DNA of 64,000 nucleotides from Begonia masoniana. Lineage: Eukaryota > Streptophyta > Magnoliopsida > Cucurbitales > Begoniaceae. The stretch is from the NCBI GenBank assembly GCA_022432975.1, contig CM039508.1, positions 26,237,999 through 26,301,998 on the forward strand. Reading direction: 5' to 3'. Of this stretch, positions 1-11,692 are shown piece after piece. The position numbers were made by a program, and so were the translations under genes. How positions within the stretch are numbered: the first letter of the stretch is position 1; every line of letters starts with the position of its first letter. The notes under the pieces are model-generated. The model did not search any database, was not told the origin of the DNA, and saw nothing but the letters and a program-made list of their open reading frames with translations.

Positions 1-146
1 GGAGCATTTGCATGGTTATTGTTGTTTCCATTGCCCTCCCTTGCAATCAAACGCTCGATCATGCGAGATTGAGTGCCGGCCAACTCGGTTAGACGGTCGA
101 GGGCGTCGCCTCTGTCGTTTGCATCACCTTGATTTCCTCTCACCAT
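1..146 (-). pseudogene. gag N-terminus of a Ty3/gypsy element (partial, runs off left edge)
   Basis: Reading the minus strand from an ATG at 146-144 gives an open frame beginning MVRGNQGD, rich in Asp and Arg, then a Leu/Thr/Gln/Met helix-like stretch and an Asn run. It closely matches the start of the gag at 42588 in the same window, which begins MVRGNQGDVNDRRDALDRL. Gag forms the capsid of the virus-like particle. Only the first 48 or so codons are inside the window, so intactness cannot be judged. The start is supported by its position about 145 bases after the primer site, the same spacing as in the copy at 42588. Confidence 0.85.
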
Positions 147-291
147 TCTAGAAAAATCCTATACGAAATAATGAACTTAACTTAATAAACAAAACAAGTA
201 CAGTAACTTAAACACTTACAGTTGGTGAAGCGACCTCACGTGGCGGATTGCGCAGTTAGACATTTCACAGAATCGATTTTAAAACCTTATC

Positions 292-303
292 TCTCTGATA
301 CCA
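292..303 (-). other. Primer-binding site (initiator Met tRNA)
   Basis: The minus strand reads TGGTATCAGAGA, the standard plant retrotransposon site complementary to the 3' end of initiator tRNA-Met. It sits 4 bases inside the LTR end at 308, with the same ATAAC-type spacer as the copy at 42431. It fixes the direction of this element (minus) and shows that 308-4403 is its 5' LTR. Confidence 0.9.
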
Positions 304-689
304 TAACTGTGACAGCCCGAAACAAGAGCCCGATCGGGGTCCGGAATCGGAGCCATCACTCCGGGACAGTTGACAGGAAAAACGGTGACTATTTTTTTTT
401 GAACATTTATAAAACTTTTAAACTGGGGGCAGACAGAATTACAGAAAAGAGAAAGACAGAAAACATTACCGACTGAACTTTTAAAACTTTAACCTTAAAG
501 CTTAACAGAGAAGGAAAACATTTCCAGGATTTGGAATCAAAACAGAGAAAAGGAAACAGTTCAAAACTAGACTACAAAATGAATGGCAGAAGGAGAAGAT
601 GAAACAGTGCAATTGCAGTAGCAGGACAGGAAATGAGGCGGAAGACTTAAGACGTAGCCGGAAGAGGATGACAGAATTGACTTTGACTG

Positions 690-1256
690 GGGCGGATGAC
701 TAAGGCAAAACTGGGGCGGATGACTAAGGCATATACTGGGGCGGATGACAGAATTGACTTTGACTGGGGCGGATGACTAAGGCATATACTGGGGCGGATG
801 ACTAAGGCATATACTGGGGCGGATGACAGAATTGACTTTGACTGGGGCGGATGACAGAATTGACTTTGACTGGGGCGGATGACAGAATTGACTTTGACTG
901 GGGCGGATGACAGAATTGACTTTGACTGGGGCGGATGACAGAATTGACTTTGACTGGGGCGGATGACTAAGGCATATACTGGGGCGGATGACTAAGGCAT
1001 ATACTGGGGCGGATGACAGAATTGACTTGACTGGGGCGGATGACTGAGGCAAAACTGGGGCGGATGACTAAGGCATATACTGGGGCGGATGACAGAATTG
1101 ACTTTGACTGGGGCGGATGACAGAATTGACTTTGACTGGGGCGGATGACTAAGGCAAAACTGGGGCGGATGACTAAGGCATATAACTGGGGCGGATGACA
1201 GAATTGACTTTGACTGGGGCGGATGACTGAGGCAAAACTGGGGCGGATGACTAAGG
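690..1256. repeat. Minisatellite built on GGGGCGGATGAC inside LTR
   Basis: About 22 copies of GCGGATGAC are separated by two alternating spacers, one like AGAATTGACTTTGACTGG and one like TAAGGCATATACTGG. The unit is therefore about 24 to 28 bp and comes in two types in irregular order. It lies in the part of the LTR nearest the primer site, where related LTRs hold other arrays with a GTC-N-TCC core. An apparent 91-residue frame on the minus strand is only translation of the repeat. Confidence 0.9.
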
Positions 1257-1258
1257 CA

Positions 1259-1668
1259 ATTACATTACATTACATTACATTACATTACATTACATTACAT
1301 TACATTACATTACATTACATTACATTACATTACATTACATTACATTACATTACATTACATTACATTACATTACATTACATTACATTACATTACATTACAT
1401 TACATTACATTACATTACATTACATTACATTACATTACATTACATTACATTACATTACATTACATTACATTACATTACATTACATTACATTACATTACAT
1501 TACATTACATTACATTACATTACATTACATTACATTACATTACATTACATTACATTACATTACATTACATTACATTACATTACATTACATTACATTACAT
1601 TACATTACATTACATTACATTACATTACATTACATTACATTACATTACATTACATTACATTACATTAC
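1259..1668. repeat. Pure (TACAT)n array, about 82 copies
   Basis: About 410 bp of uninterrupted TACAT pentamers (ATGTA on the LTR sense strand) directly abut the GGATGAC minisatellite. No variant unit is seen. The long His-Tyr-Ile-Thr-Leu frame through it is a repeat artefact: a pentamer repeat has the same 15-bp phase in all frames. Confidence 0.97.
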
Positions 1669-1851
1669 TGACCTACATTTCAATGTTTTAGACTTCAAAA
1701 GATGGTACAATATTGGACATAACTTCAGAAAACACATTCTCCAGGATTAACTTTTGTTTGACTGCAGCAACCAAACCCCGTGAGCCCGATCCTCCAACTA
1801 CATCTGCTCGTCCATTTTGAGCACAAAGGTCCTCATCTGGAGTATCCGTAC

Positions 1852-3770
1852 CTACAACAGGGAGTTCATCTATGACCTAGAGCTCAGTAGAACATACTAG
1901 AATGCAGTGTGCATATGCTATGCATGAACATTTTCAAATACATGAACATTACATTACATTACATTACGTTCACTGGACAGGAAGGTATAAGTGGGAAGAG
2001 GAGCTGGCGCAACAGGAGTACATGCCACAAGCAGTACAATAACAGGACATTACATTACATTACATTACATTACATTACATTACATTACATTACATTACAT
2101 TACATTACATTACATTACATTACATTACATTACATTACATTACATTACATTACATTACATTACATTACATTACATTACATTACATTACATTACATTACAT
2201 TACATTACATTACATTACATTACATTACATTACATTACATTACATTACATTACATTACATTACATTACATTACATTACATTACATTACATTACATTACAT
2301 TACATTACATTACATTACATTACATTACATTACATTACATTACATTACATTACATTACATTACATTACATTACATTACATTACATTACATTACATTACAT
2401 TACATTACATTACATTACATTACATTACATTACATTACATTACATTACATTACATTACATTACATTACATTACATTACATTACATTACATTACATTACAT
2501 TACATTACATTACATTACATTACATTACATTACATTACATTACATTACATTACATTACATTACATTACATTACATTACATTACATTACATTACATTACAT
2601 TACATTACATTACATTACATTACATTACATTACATTACATTACATTACATTACATTACATTACATTACATTACATTACATTACATTACATTACATTACAT
2701 TACATTACATTACATTACATTACATTACATTACATTACATTACATTACATTACATTACATTACATTACATTACATTACATTACATTACATTACATTACAT
2801 TACATTACATTACATTACATTACATTACATTACATTACATTACATTACATTACATTACATTACATTACATTACATTACATTACATTACATTACATTACAT
2901 TACATTACATTACATTACATTACATTACATTACATTACATTACATTACATTACATTACATTACATTACATTACATTACATTACATTACATTACATTACAT
3001 TACATTACATTACATTACATTACATTACATTACATTACATTACATTACATTACATTACATTACATTACATTACATTACATTACATTACATTACATTACAT
3101 TACATTACATTACATTACATTACATTACATTACATTACATTACATTACATTACATTACATTACATTACATTACATTACATTACATTACATTACATTACAT
3201 TACATTACATTACATTACATTACATTACATTACATTACATTACATTACATTACATTACATTACATTACATTACATTACATTACATTACATTACATTACAT
3301 TACATTACATTACATTACATTACATTACATTACATTACATTACATTACATTACATTACATTACATTACATTACATTACATTACATTACATTACATTACAT
3401 TACATTACATTACATTACATTACATTACATTACATTACATTACATTACATTACATTACATTACATTACATTACATTACATTACATTACATTACATTACAT
3501 TACATTACATTACATTACATTACATTACATGTTTTATCTACTTAACTTCAAACCGTGTGCAGAAAACCTTTTCATGACTTTCAGAGAAAAACGTGTATGC
3601 ATGAACATTCATAGACAGACAACAGAATAATAAGCAGAATATAAAATAGAACACACTTAACCTAAAACATAACCTATGGCTTAACTACCCAACAGAAATC
3701 CCAACAACATAAAACCTAGTACCTCTGTATTGTAGGGCCTTAAGGGCCAAACCTATACGTATGAACTTAC
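1852..3770 (-). other. Candidate LTR leader intron (GT-AG)
   Basis: On the minus strand, AAACAG|GTAAGTTC at 3770 and CCTGTTGTAG|GTAC at 1852 match the consensus for a plant donor and acceptor. The same pair stands at the same relative place in every Tekay-like LTR of this window. The 1.48-kb TACAT array lies inside it. Splicing is inferred only; no transcript data can be seen here. Confidence 0.45.
2047..3530. repeat. Pure (TACAT)n array, about 297 copies
   Basis: About 1484 bp of uninterrupted TACAT. Flanking bases align with the related LTR at 46410-46450, where only TGTAATGTAATGTA is present between AGATAAAATC and CGGTTAAG. The array has therefore grown from a seed of two or three ATGTA units already present in the family. 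A smaller run of about four units survives at 1956-1977. Frames of 528 to 573 codons across the array are artefacts. Confidence 0.97.
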
Positions 3771-4403
3771 CTGTTTGCAGCAATGCAGTGTGCTCGAACG
3801 TCCCTGGAGAGCTCGGATCTGTAACATGAATGTACAGAATTTAAACGCTACAAATGCTAACTAATATCTCGTAGGAAATGCAGCAAACACACTTAAACAC
3901 TTTAGAAAACACACCAACGTGTTTTCATCCAAAACAGTGAGTTTTCACCAAAAACCGAAACCCTAAACTTCGGTAAAAACTCACTTTAAACTTGTCCAAA
4001 CTTGTTAGCATTAAAAGACGCTCACCTTTGCTGAAGAAAATAGAGAAATGCTGGAGAAACAAAGTGTGGAAGTTTTGTTTCAATCGCCTGGAAGAGAGAA
4101 AGCCGAGAGAGATGAGAGGAAGCAGAGAAGTGAATGAACATTCACGTAGGAGGATGAACTTAGCTTCCTCAGCAAGTTGCCACTTGGCAATCATCCATTA
4201 GCTTACTCCCACCAACCTTAATTTCTCTCCAATTTGCCCTTCCATGCATTTCAAACTTATGTTTTGGTTTAGTTACACATTAGTTTAGTTCTCCACTAAT
4301 TATTCCAACAATTCCACCAAAACATTCCTTTGTATTAATACAATATTAATCCCGTTTAAATGATCCGGGAAAACTATTACATGGCAAAATGCCGGGTGTT
4401 ACA

Positions 4404-5202
4404 TTGTAAGATCGCTCTAGTTGTTTCATATTTTCAGATACATGAATTAACAAAGTAAGAGGCATGGTCTGGGTAGAGTTCGAGATTTATATGTTAGACC
4501 CAAATTTCGATGGTTGCATGGAGCAATACGGGTATGTAGAAAGAATTTTTCAAGTTCTTGTCCAATTTAAATTTTATGTTTTATTGCCTAACATCAAAAC
4601 TTACGTTATATTAGTTCATGATTAACTTCAAATTTTCTTATTTTAGGATTTCTTTAACTAATGAGATATTGAGGATTAAATAATGGCATGACGATTTTAA
4701 ATTTTAACTCGGGAAGATGTCAATTTTAAAAGTTAGATTTACCTTAGTGGATAAATTTATTTTCTATGACGATTTTAAATTTTAACTCGGGAAGATGTCA
4801 ATTTTAAAAGTTAGATTTACCTTGGTGGATAAATTTATTTTCTATCTCTTCCCAATTTGGGAGTCCTTTACATTCGTGGCTTGTCTTTATGGGTAGTGCA
4901 TGCCGTGTCTTCTCTAAGTTGACGAAATTTGAACTGCAATGGGGGGTTTCTTTTAATCGAAAGAAGCCCAACTGCCTCTCTTTTTGTCAGGAAGAACAAT
5001 ACAAAATTGGTGAGGAAATTTTTTTTGTTTTTGAAAATTAACACTAAATTGTTTGATGTTCCACAACAGGAGAGAATTGTTATGGACAATTTGAGGTCAT
5101 TTGATACTTAGTCGCATGTCTATTTGTTGTTAAGATTTGATGACTTTATTTGTTATTGGAATATTGGATTATGAGTACCAAAAGTGAAGTTACGTTCAGT
5201 TC
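4404..5202. other. AT-rich flank with no recognised gene
   Basis: About 800 bp between the left LTR and the copia element. I recognise no coding region; short frames here lack family features. It holds the tandem pair described at 4688-4843. The right edge, AGTTC at 5198-5202, is the left flank of the copia insertion. Confidence 0.5.
4688..4843. repeat. 78-bp tandem duplication
   Basis: Two head-to-tail copies starting ATGACGATTTTAAATTTTAA (4688-4765 and 4766-4843) differ at one base (TTAG versus TTGG in the ACCTT context). Such near-identity implies a recent duplication in otherwise unremarkable AT-rich DNA. Confidence 0.95.
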
Positions 5203-5450
5203 TGTTAGTTTCGGTGGGACCCAATTTCTAACTGGGCCAGGCCGGTTCGGCCCACGTTGTGAATCTCAATATGACTAGGGTTTTATGTTATGTATAAATA
5301 TATGCTAGTGTGGCAAAACTCATTGTACCTTGATTTTACATAGTGATTTATCCTCTGCCCGTGGTTTTTTCCCTTTTAGGGTTTCCACGTAAATCTTGGT
5401 GTCCACTGTTTCTCGTTTTTCTTTTTCGTTTTCTGTTCAGTTTTTCAACA
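5203..5450 (+). repeat. 5' LTR of the Tnt1-like copia element
   Basis: Starts TGTTAGTTTCGG and ends TTCAACA. It aligns throughout with 19547-19796, with roughly fifteen differences by eye. It contains a TATA box and is followed after two bases by the primer site. Confidence 0.95.
5293..5300 (+). promoter_or_regulatory. TATA box in copia LTR
   Basis: TATAAATA, preserved at 19637-19644 in the other LTR, lies about 90 bases into the LTR, where the promoter of a short copia LTR is expected. Confidence 0.7.
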
Positions 5451-5452
5451 AT

Positions 5453-5464
5453 TGGTATCAGAGC
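5453..5464 (+). other. Primer-binding site (initiator Met tRNA)
   Basis: TGGTATCAGAGC lies two bases after the 5' LTR end at 5450, the usual arrangement in Tnt1-like elements. Confidence 0.95.
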
Positions 5465-5957
5465 TTCAGGTTGAAGGTTTTCGGAAATCAGGATTTGATT
5501 TTTCGAAGGTATCGAATGTTTTTCAGATTTACAATTTCGGTAATTGAAATTGAAATTTGGAGGAAAAAAGAAAATAGAAAATAGAAAAGAAAAGTTAATT
5601 TCTTTTTTGTTTTTGCTACGTGTGTGTGAAGAAACAGGAACAAAAGAGAAGTTTTTGTTCTGTTATTCTTCGACAGAAGAGAAGGGTAAAACAAAGGAGG
5701 AGAGCCCGAGCCGCACCCACCCCGCTGCCTCTCTGGTCTCGCCGCCGTAGCACACAGAACCCACTGTCGCGCTCCGTTCAGAAACTCGCCGCACGGCAAG
5801 GAGAGTCGCCGAGAACTCCGATTGCTCGCACGCCGCACCATCGCCGTCGTCTGTCATCAACCGAGCAAAGTCGCCGTGACTGAGATTTTGCCGTTCCTCC
5901 GTTCAGAAACTCCCCGCCGATCAGGAGTGAGAAGCTGCATTTTCTCTCTTGTTCGTC
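5465..5957 (+). other. Untranslated leader of the copia element, first part
   Basis: Between primer site and the inserted LTR. It is A-rich, then GC-rich from 5700. The overlapping short frames in several phases have no family resemblance; I treat it as leader. It resumes at 8402 after the solo LTR and reaches the gag start at 8664. Confidence 0.6.
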
Positions 5958-6936
5958 TGTAACACCCGGATTTTCGGGATTTTGTAAATAAATAATAAAA
6001 TGGTATTTTTGTTTATATGTCAAATCAAGTCCATTTTGCGAAAAAAAAGCGTTACTACGATCCTAATGATTAATAAGGATTTTAAATTTTTTTTTGAAAA
6101 TTTTAGGAGTTCAACACTAATTTTACGAGAATTACGGTTATCGTAATATAAAGGATACTTTGGTGAAAATAGTGAACGAGGGCCGAATTGCGAACGGACA
6201 GTTTTAAAAGAACCCTAATAATAAGTTGAAGTTATTGGTGAAATGAGAAAATTTGGAGAAACCGAATCGTTAGACAATTAACGAAACAAAGGACGAAACT
6301 AATATAAAAACAGTAGAAGGGCGTTATGGTAATTTACCAAGCCAAATTTTAATTAAAAACCTTAACTCATTTTCTCCTCCCTCATTTCACGATCTTCTTC
6401 TTCCCCCTGTGATTTCTCTCTCCCACGAACGGTGATCTCCATTCCAGCGATTTCTCCTCCTCCGTTCGACTTGTTTTCTTCGTGTTTTCTCCTCATCTCG
6501 CAACCCTAGGTATGAATCTATGGTTTTAGAACGTTATATTTTGGTTTTCACGAAGTTTAACGGTTAGGGTTTCGTTTAGGGTTTTGTGAAAAACGCGATT
6601 TAGGGTTAGAAATCGATAGGTTTGTTGTATTGGTGACTATATTGAACGTATTAAACGTTATCGGACGAAATCTAGAGTGTATACGGCGTTTAGGTTGAAA
6701 AATGGATATTTGAGGTTTGAGAAATTTCCGTCAATGGAGTTTGGAAATTCGCGAGCATGAATTACTCGATAAAATGTCTCAAAGAGTTAAATTAGAATTT
6801 TAGGAAAATTTCCTTAGTTAAGGTTTCGTTAAATTTGGACGTTTAACGGTTTAAATCTCGTTTTAACGACAACTGTTGTGTTTTGCCTCTGACAAATGAC
6901 GCTCGTGGACGGAGCTCGAAGTTCAGCGCACACGAG

Positions 6937-7470
6937 GTAAGTTCTCGTGACTTACTTGGCCGAGTGGCCTACACCGTATGTCGAAGTCGCGTCGAGGATC
7001 TTTGGAGAGTTGTTTGTTTATATGCTTTGGTCGGGTAGATAGAGTTAGTTCTTTTATATAGGTTATGTTTTTATAGTCTTGATGGTATGTATGATGCTTG
7101 TTTATTTTATGTCTATAACTGTTCATGCATCACGTATTTTAAAATAGCATGAAAACGGATTTCCGCACAGGTTTAAGAAAATGAAATGAATGAACGTAAT
7201 GAATCTATGTAATTTGTATCTGGTTACGCGAGGTGGGGCTCAGGCACGGCTGTTACGGATGCGAGCGTGTACCCCCCCGTTAGGTGAAGAGGGCAGTCCG
7301 ACCGCGGGATGTGTCCTCTCCATCTAATAGGCTGAGACCTCGGTGACATTCTGTCTGCGACGTAATGATAAGAAAATGTTGCATGATTTCTGAAATTCAT
7401 ACGCACAACATGCATTTACATTTACGAAACTTACTGAGCCTTTAGCTCATAGTGTGTCTGTATGGTGTAG
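6937..7470 (+). other. Candidate LTR leader intron (GT-AG)
   Basis: CACGAG|GTAAGTTCTCG opens it and TATGGTGTAG|GTGAT closes it, matching the pair in the other Tekay-like LTRs. Just after the donor, GGCC-GAGT-GGCC at 6958-6969 can form a short hairpin. The middle (7240-7360) is a GC-rich block that does not align with the middles of the other LTRs. Confidence 0.45.
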
Positions 7471-8025
7471 GTGATATCGAAGCAGGTGAGAACGACGTTC
7501 CTCCACCCGATATACAGGATGGTTGAAGAAGAACGACTGCGGTGGTGTGCATGGGCAGTCGACGCGTATTTTGACCCATGGGGGGTAACGGTTAGGTACT
7601 TTGAGGGTTTTGGGTGAATTGGGTCGGTTGTAAATTATTGTATAGTTAGAAATATTTTAGGATGTTTGGTTCTGGATAGTGGATAGGTTATGTTTTGAAG
7701 TTTTAAACGTTTTGGAAAACTCGTTTTGTAAATGTTTGGTATTAGGGAAATATTCGGTTTTTAAACATATCCATGCAGTTTGTTTTCATAAAGTTTTACC
7801 ACGTTTTAAAATACGTCTCGAGTTGGTTTGAGTGATATTATGGAGGGTGTACGAGCGTTGAAATGAATAATTGTGAGATAAGTAGAATTTGTGTTAATGA
7901 AATTGTGGAATTGAATTGTGTGGTAAGAGTATGTGTACGCAGGAAAAATTGGAAGAAGGAAGAAAAGAAAAAGAAAAAGGAAACGTGGTGGGCACCGAGC
8001 TCTCTGGAAAAATTTTCCACAGTGC

Positions 8026-8137
8026 TTGGCGATCGATCGCCTCTTTGGGGCGATCGATCGCCCCCCCTGCTAGGCGATCGCCTGGAGTGGCGATCGCCAG
8101 GCAAATTTGGTCGATCGCCTATGGGCGATCGATCGCC
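8026..8137. repeat. Cluster of GCGATCGC / GATCGATCGCC palindromes
   Basis: Within 112 bp there are repeated forms of GGCGATCGATCGCC, GGCGATCGCC and GGCGATCGCC with short spacers. Each is a perfect or near-perfect palindrome. A related cluster stands at 11537-11692 in the LTR 11271-14418, at the matching position near the LTR 3' end, so it is a property of this LTR family. Confidence 0.85.
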
Positions 8138-8663
8138 CATGCTTTTTAGGGACGAAAGTCCCTTTTGCCCCCTGTTTTGTTTGCTTCCCTGTTTCTTATG
8201 TTTTTAAGTTTTAATTAATGTTTTCTTTTAATTGTTTTAAAGTTTTATTAAGTGGTTTTCAAAATAGATTCGAACGTTTTACAATTTGGTTTCTGATTTC
8301 AATTTCGACTTCACAAGTTTTAATTCTGCTTAAATGCAATTAAAGTTTATTAAGATAAAAAAAATATGGTAAAAATTAGGAATAGTTTAAGGGTCGCTAC
8401 ATCGTCGCTGCCTTGCCGTCCAAAAACCCACCGCCGACCAGCAACAGCAGTTCAATCTGTTCAGTTTTTTGGCAATTTCACAGGTTACAGAATTCTAGGT
8501 ATTGATTATTTGCTCGGATAATTTTGGACTCAATATTTTGTCTGTGAAATCTTGGGGTTCTAAAGTATATTTGGAGGGTTCATATATTGTTTGCTGCAAT
8601 TTTTTTTTCAGAGTAATTATTTGGTTGAGATTTTGCTGGAAAAATATTTTGAATTTTTGAGGG

Positions 8664-9190
8664 ATGACATCATTAAAATACGATATTCCTTTGCTGGATA
8701 GGAATACAAGATTTTTAAAATGGCAGGTAAAGATACGAGACCTACTCGCTCAAATGGAATTGGATGAGACGTTACCTTGGTTAGAGGCGGAGAAACTCAC
8801 AAGAGACAGAAAAACATTATCTCTGATTCGTCTACACTTGTCAAATTCAATTTTGGAGGATGTGTTGAAGGCGAAATCTGCTGCTGAAGTATAGTAAAAA
8901 TTGGAAGAATTGTGCAAACATAGAACTCTCACGAGTAAGCTACATTTGAAGCAACGATTATATTTTCATCATATGAGAGAAGGATCTTCTATCGACGAAC
9001 ACTTGTGTACATTCAAAGAGATAGTTTCGAATTTGGAAACTTTGGAGTGCAAATATGATGATGAGGATTTAGCCTTGATTTTGTTGTGTTCGTTGCTTGC
9101 TTCGTACAATATTTTCCGGGACACGATGATATATAGTCGTGACACGCTACCCTGAAGGAAGTCTGTGATGTTTTTCTTTCAAAGGAAAGG
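8664..9190 (+). pseudogene. gag of the Tnt1-like copia element, broken
   Basis: Starts MTSLKYDIPLLD, with the N-terminal style of Tnt1-like gag (a short motif, then a Phe-x-x-Trp segment: RFLKWQVKI). An in-frame TAG at 8892-8894 interrupts it, the frame then continues with the gag helical region, and around 9149-9152 one base is missing (or two are added), moving the reading to the frame of the following pol segment. Gag would assemble the particle that packages the element's RNA. The two lesions make the polyprotein untranslatable from its own start. Confidence 0.85.
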
Positions 9191-11201
9191 ATGAAGCACC
9201 TTGTAGTTGGATCTGGAACTCAAGGCGAGGGACTGGTTACTCGGGGTAGAGCTACAGAGAAGTCTGAGAAAAACAGTCATGGCAGAAAGAATTCAAGGGG
9301 CAGATCAAAGTCCAGGAATAGAAGCAAAATTTGTTTTTACTGTCAGAAAAATGGGCATATAAAATCAGAGTGTTATCAGCTGCAAAACAAGAGGAAAGAA
9401 CAAACTGAACAAAATGGAAAACAGTCAGGGAACTCTGGTGAAGCAGTTGTTGCTGAAGATGAAAGTGAAAGTGATCAAGGTAATCTATTGATAGTGTCTA
9501 AGGAAAACTCAAGGTCATCTAAGGAATGGATTCTGGATTCGGCCTGCACATTTTATATGTGTCTCAATCGAGAATGGTTTTCAACTTATGAAACTGTGAC
9601 AAAAGGAGTTGTATTAATGGGAAATAATGCATCGTGTAAGATTGCAGGAATTGGTACAGTGAGAATCAAAATGTATGACGGAGTTGTCAGGACACTTGGT
9701 GATGTTCGACACGTTCCCGAGCTGCAGAGAAATTTGATCTCGTTGAGTACTCTGGATATTAATGGGTACAAGTACACCGGTGAAGGTGGAGTTTTGAAGA
9801 TCAGTCGAGGTTCTCTTGTTATGATGAATGGACAGAGAAAGTCTGGAAATCTGTATGTTTTGCAGTGTTCTACAGTTGTTGGGGATATGGCTGTTAGTAC
9901 TTCAATGTCAGATGAAGATCTCACCAGTTTATGGCATATGCGTCTGGGACACATTAGTGAGCATGGTTTGTCTGAACTAAGCAAAAGGGGACTTTTGAAT
10001 GGTCAAAGCACCAATAAATTACAGTTTTGCGAGCATTGTCTAGCTGGGAAACAGAAAAGAGTCAAATTTGCTATGGGCACTCACAATTCAAAGGAGATTC
10101 TAGATTATATTCACTCAGATCTATGGGGACCAGCACAGGTGCCTTCCAAGGGAGTGGCACATTATATGTTAACATTCATAGATGATTTCTCTAGAAAAAT
10201 ATGGGTATTCTTCTTGAAGAAAAAGAGTGATGTATTTTTTACTTTCAAGGACTGGAAAACGATGGTTGAAAAGCAGATACAGAGGCAGGTAAAACATCTT
10301 CGCACCGATAATGGGTTAGAGTTTTGTACAGAGGAGTTCAATTCTTTTCGCAAAACAGAAGAAATTTTGAGGCATCTGAAAATCCCGGGGACTCCACAAC
10401 AGAATGGTGTAGAAGAAAGAATGAATAGAAATTTAATGGAAAAGGTTCGGTGTATGCTCTCAAGTTCAGGTTTACTTAAGTCATTTTGGGTTGAAGCTGC
10501 AGAAACTGCTTGTTATATCGTAAATTGTTCTCCAAGTACTGCTCTTAATAAGAAAACTGCTGAAGAAGTTTGGTCTGGTACTCCTGCCGATTATTCAGTG
10601 TTGAGAGTGTTCGATTGCCCTGTATATGCTCATGTTGATCAGGGTAAGTTAGAATCAAGATCATTAAAATGTGTATTCCTTGGATACAAGTCTGGGGTAA
10701 AGGTGTACAAATTATGGTGCCCAGGACATAATAAAGTCAGATATAGTAGAGATGTGGTATTTGACGAGACTGTTATGTTGAATAAACCATCTCCAAAGGT
10801 TTTGCCAGAAAAGACTAATCAGATATCCAGTGGTAATTTTGAAGTTGAACTTGGATCAACGTCGACATCAGGATCTCTAGTTCAAGACAGTTCAGAAACA
10901 CATGATGATATTGTTTCTCTACAGCCACCGGTATTGGATTCCCCACAATATTGCATTGCCAAAAATAGACCGAGGAGGGAGATTAGACCTCCACAGAAAT
11001 ATAGGGAAGCAGATTTAGTTGCTTATGCTTTGAGTGTAGCTGAAAGCATTGATGCATGTGATGAACCATCTACCTATTCAGAGGCAGTAAGTTCAAAGGA
11101 TTATGAAAAATGGATGATTGCTATGCAGGAGGAGATAGAGTCTCTTCAGAAGAATGGCACGTGGAACTTAGTCGAGTTGCCTAAGAACAAGAAATTTGTT
11201 A
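9191..11201 (+). pseudogene. gag zinc knuckle, protease, integrase of the Tnt1-like copia element (5' part of pol)
   Basis: A 670-codon open segment. Near residues 48-61 is a CCHC zinc knuckle (C-x2-C-x4-H-x4-C). The protease active site near residue 116 reads D-S-A where the family has D-S-G, so protease may already be lost. Integrase follows: H249, H254, C280, C283 form the zinc-binding HHCC set, and D310, D373 and E409 the catalytic DDE triad, all present. The segment then passes into the pol linker ([20 protein letters not shown]) and is cut by the LTR inserted at 11202. Reverse transcriptase resumes at 18036. Confidence 0.92.
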
Positions 11202-11536
11202 TATAACACCCGGCCGAAAAATCTCGATAACGTGCGTAGCCTAGGTTATAAATGTATGAGAGTTTAATGTTGTAACGACCCTTAAGCCTAACCCTTAATT
11301 TCCCGTATAAAATTTTCTTTTCCGATTCTAAATTCTCAATTTAATCTTTCAAACGTTTAGGCGGAATTAAAACTCGTTAAAATCTTTTGGCAAATTGAAA
11401 ACCAATTGGATATAATTAAAAACACTTAAATTAAAGCTTAAAATAAAAAAACAATATTCAAAAACCATTAAAATAACTTAAAATGCATCGGCCAGCGAAG
11501 GAAGGGGCAAAAAGGGACTTTGTCCCATAAAAATGA

Positions 11537-11692
11537 TGGGCGATCGATCGCCCTTGGCGATCATTGCCAGGCGACTGATTGCCTGGCTGATCGCCCCCTG
11601 GCGATCGCCCAGCGATCGCTCGGCAACTTCTCTGGATATTCCAGAGAAGTTGTAACTTAGGGGGCGAACGATCGCCCTCCCTGGCGATCGTT
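11537..11692. repeat. GATCGATCGCC-type palindrome cluster (second copy of family)
   Basis: GGGCGATCGATCGCCC opens the cluster, followed by diverged GGCGATCGCCC, AGCGATCGCTC and AACGATCGCC forms. It sits at the LTR position equivalent to 8026-8137 but in the opposite orientation, as the host LTR is. Confidence 0.8.

Larger units (their letters stand above)
308..4403 (-). repeat. 5' LTR of Tekay/Del-like gypsy element
   Basis: On the minus strand the LTR starts TGTAACACCCGGC (at 4403) and ends in TGTCACA (at 308), next to the primer site. It is homologous in blocks to the LTRs at 19891, 38463, 38690 and 43722: shared pieces include the GTAAGTTCATACG segment, the AGGCCCTACA block, and the AGCTCTAGG...CCCTGTTGTAGGTAC block. 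At 4096 bp it is swollen by three tandem arrays (690-1256, 1259-1668, 2047-3530). The partner 3' LTR lies outside the window, so the target duplication (TTGTA at 4404-4408 on this side) cannot be checked. Confidence 0.9.
5958..8401 (+). mobile_element. Solo gypsy LTR (Tekay-like) with TCGTC target duplication
   Basis: Begins TGTAACACCCGG and ends GGTCGCTACA. TCGTC stands at 5953-5957 and again at 8402-8406. No primer site, gag or purine tract is attached, so it is a solo LTR left by LTR-LTR recombination. Inside it: a pyrimidine-rich stretch ending CAACCCTAG|GTATGA, a possible first splice donor; the candidate intron 6937-7470; and a cluster of GATCGATCGCC palindromes at 8026-8137. Confidence 0.95.

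Noticed and set aside
1223..3630. Long frames of repeating His-Tyr-Ile-Thr-Leu
   Set aside because: Pure translation of the TACAT array; a pentamer without stop codons is open in every frame on that strand.
5396..5883. Several short frames after the copia primer site
   Set aside because: They lie in the element's leader, overlap in several phases on both strands, and the recognised gag starts at 8664.
8026..8137. GCGATCGC octamers as a sign of cyanobacterial or organellar DNA
   Set aside because: They lie inside an LTR with its own target duplication and recur in a second LTR of the same family; nothing else looks cyanobacterial.
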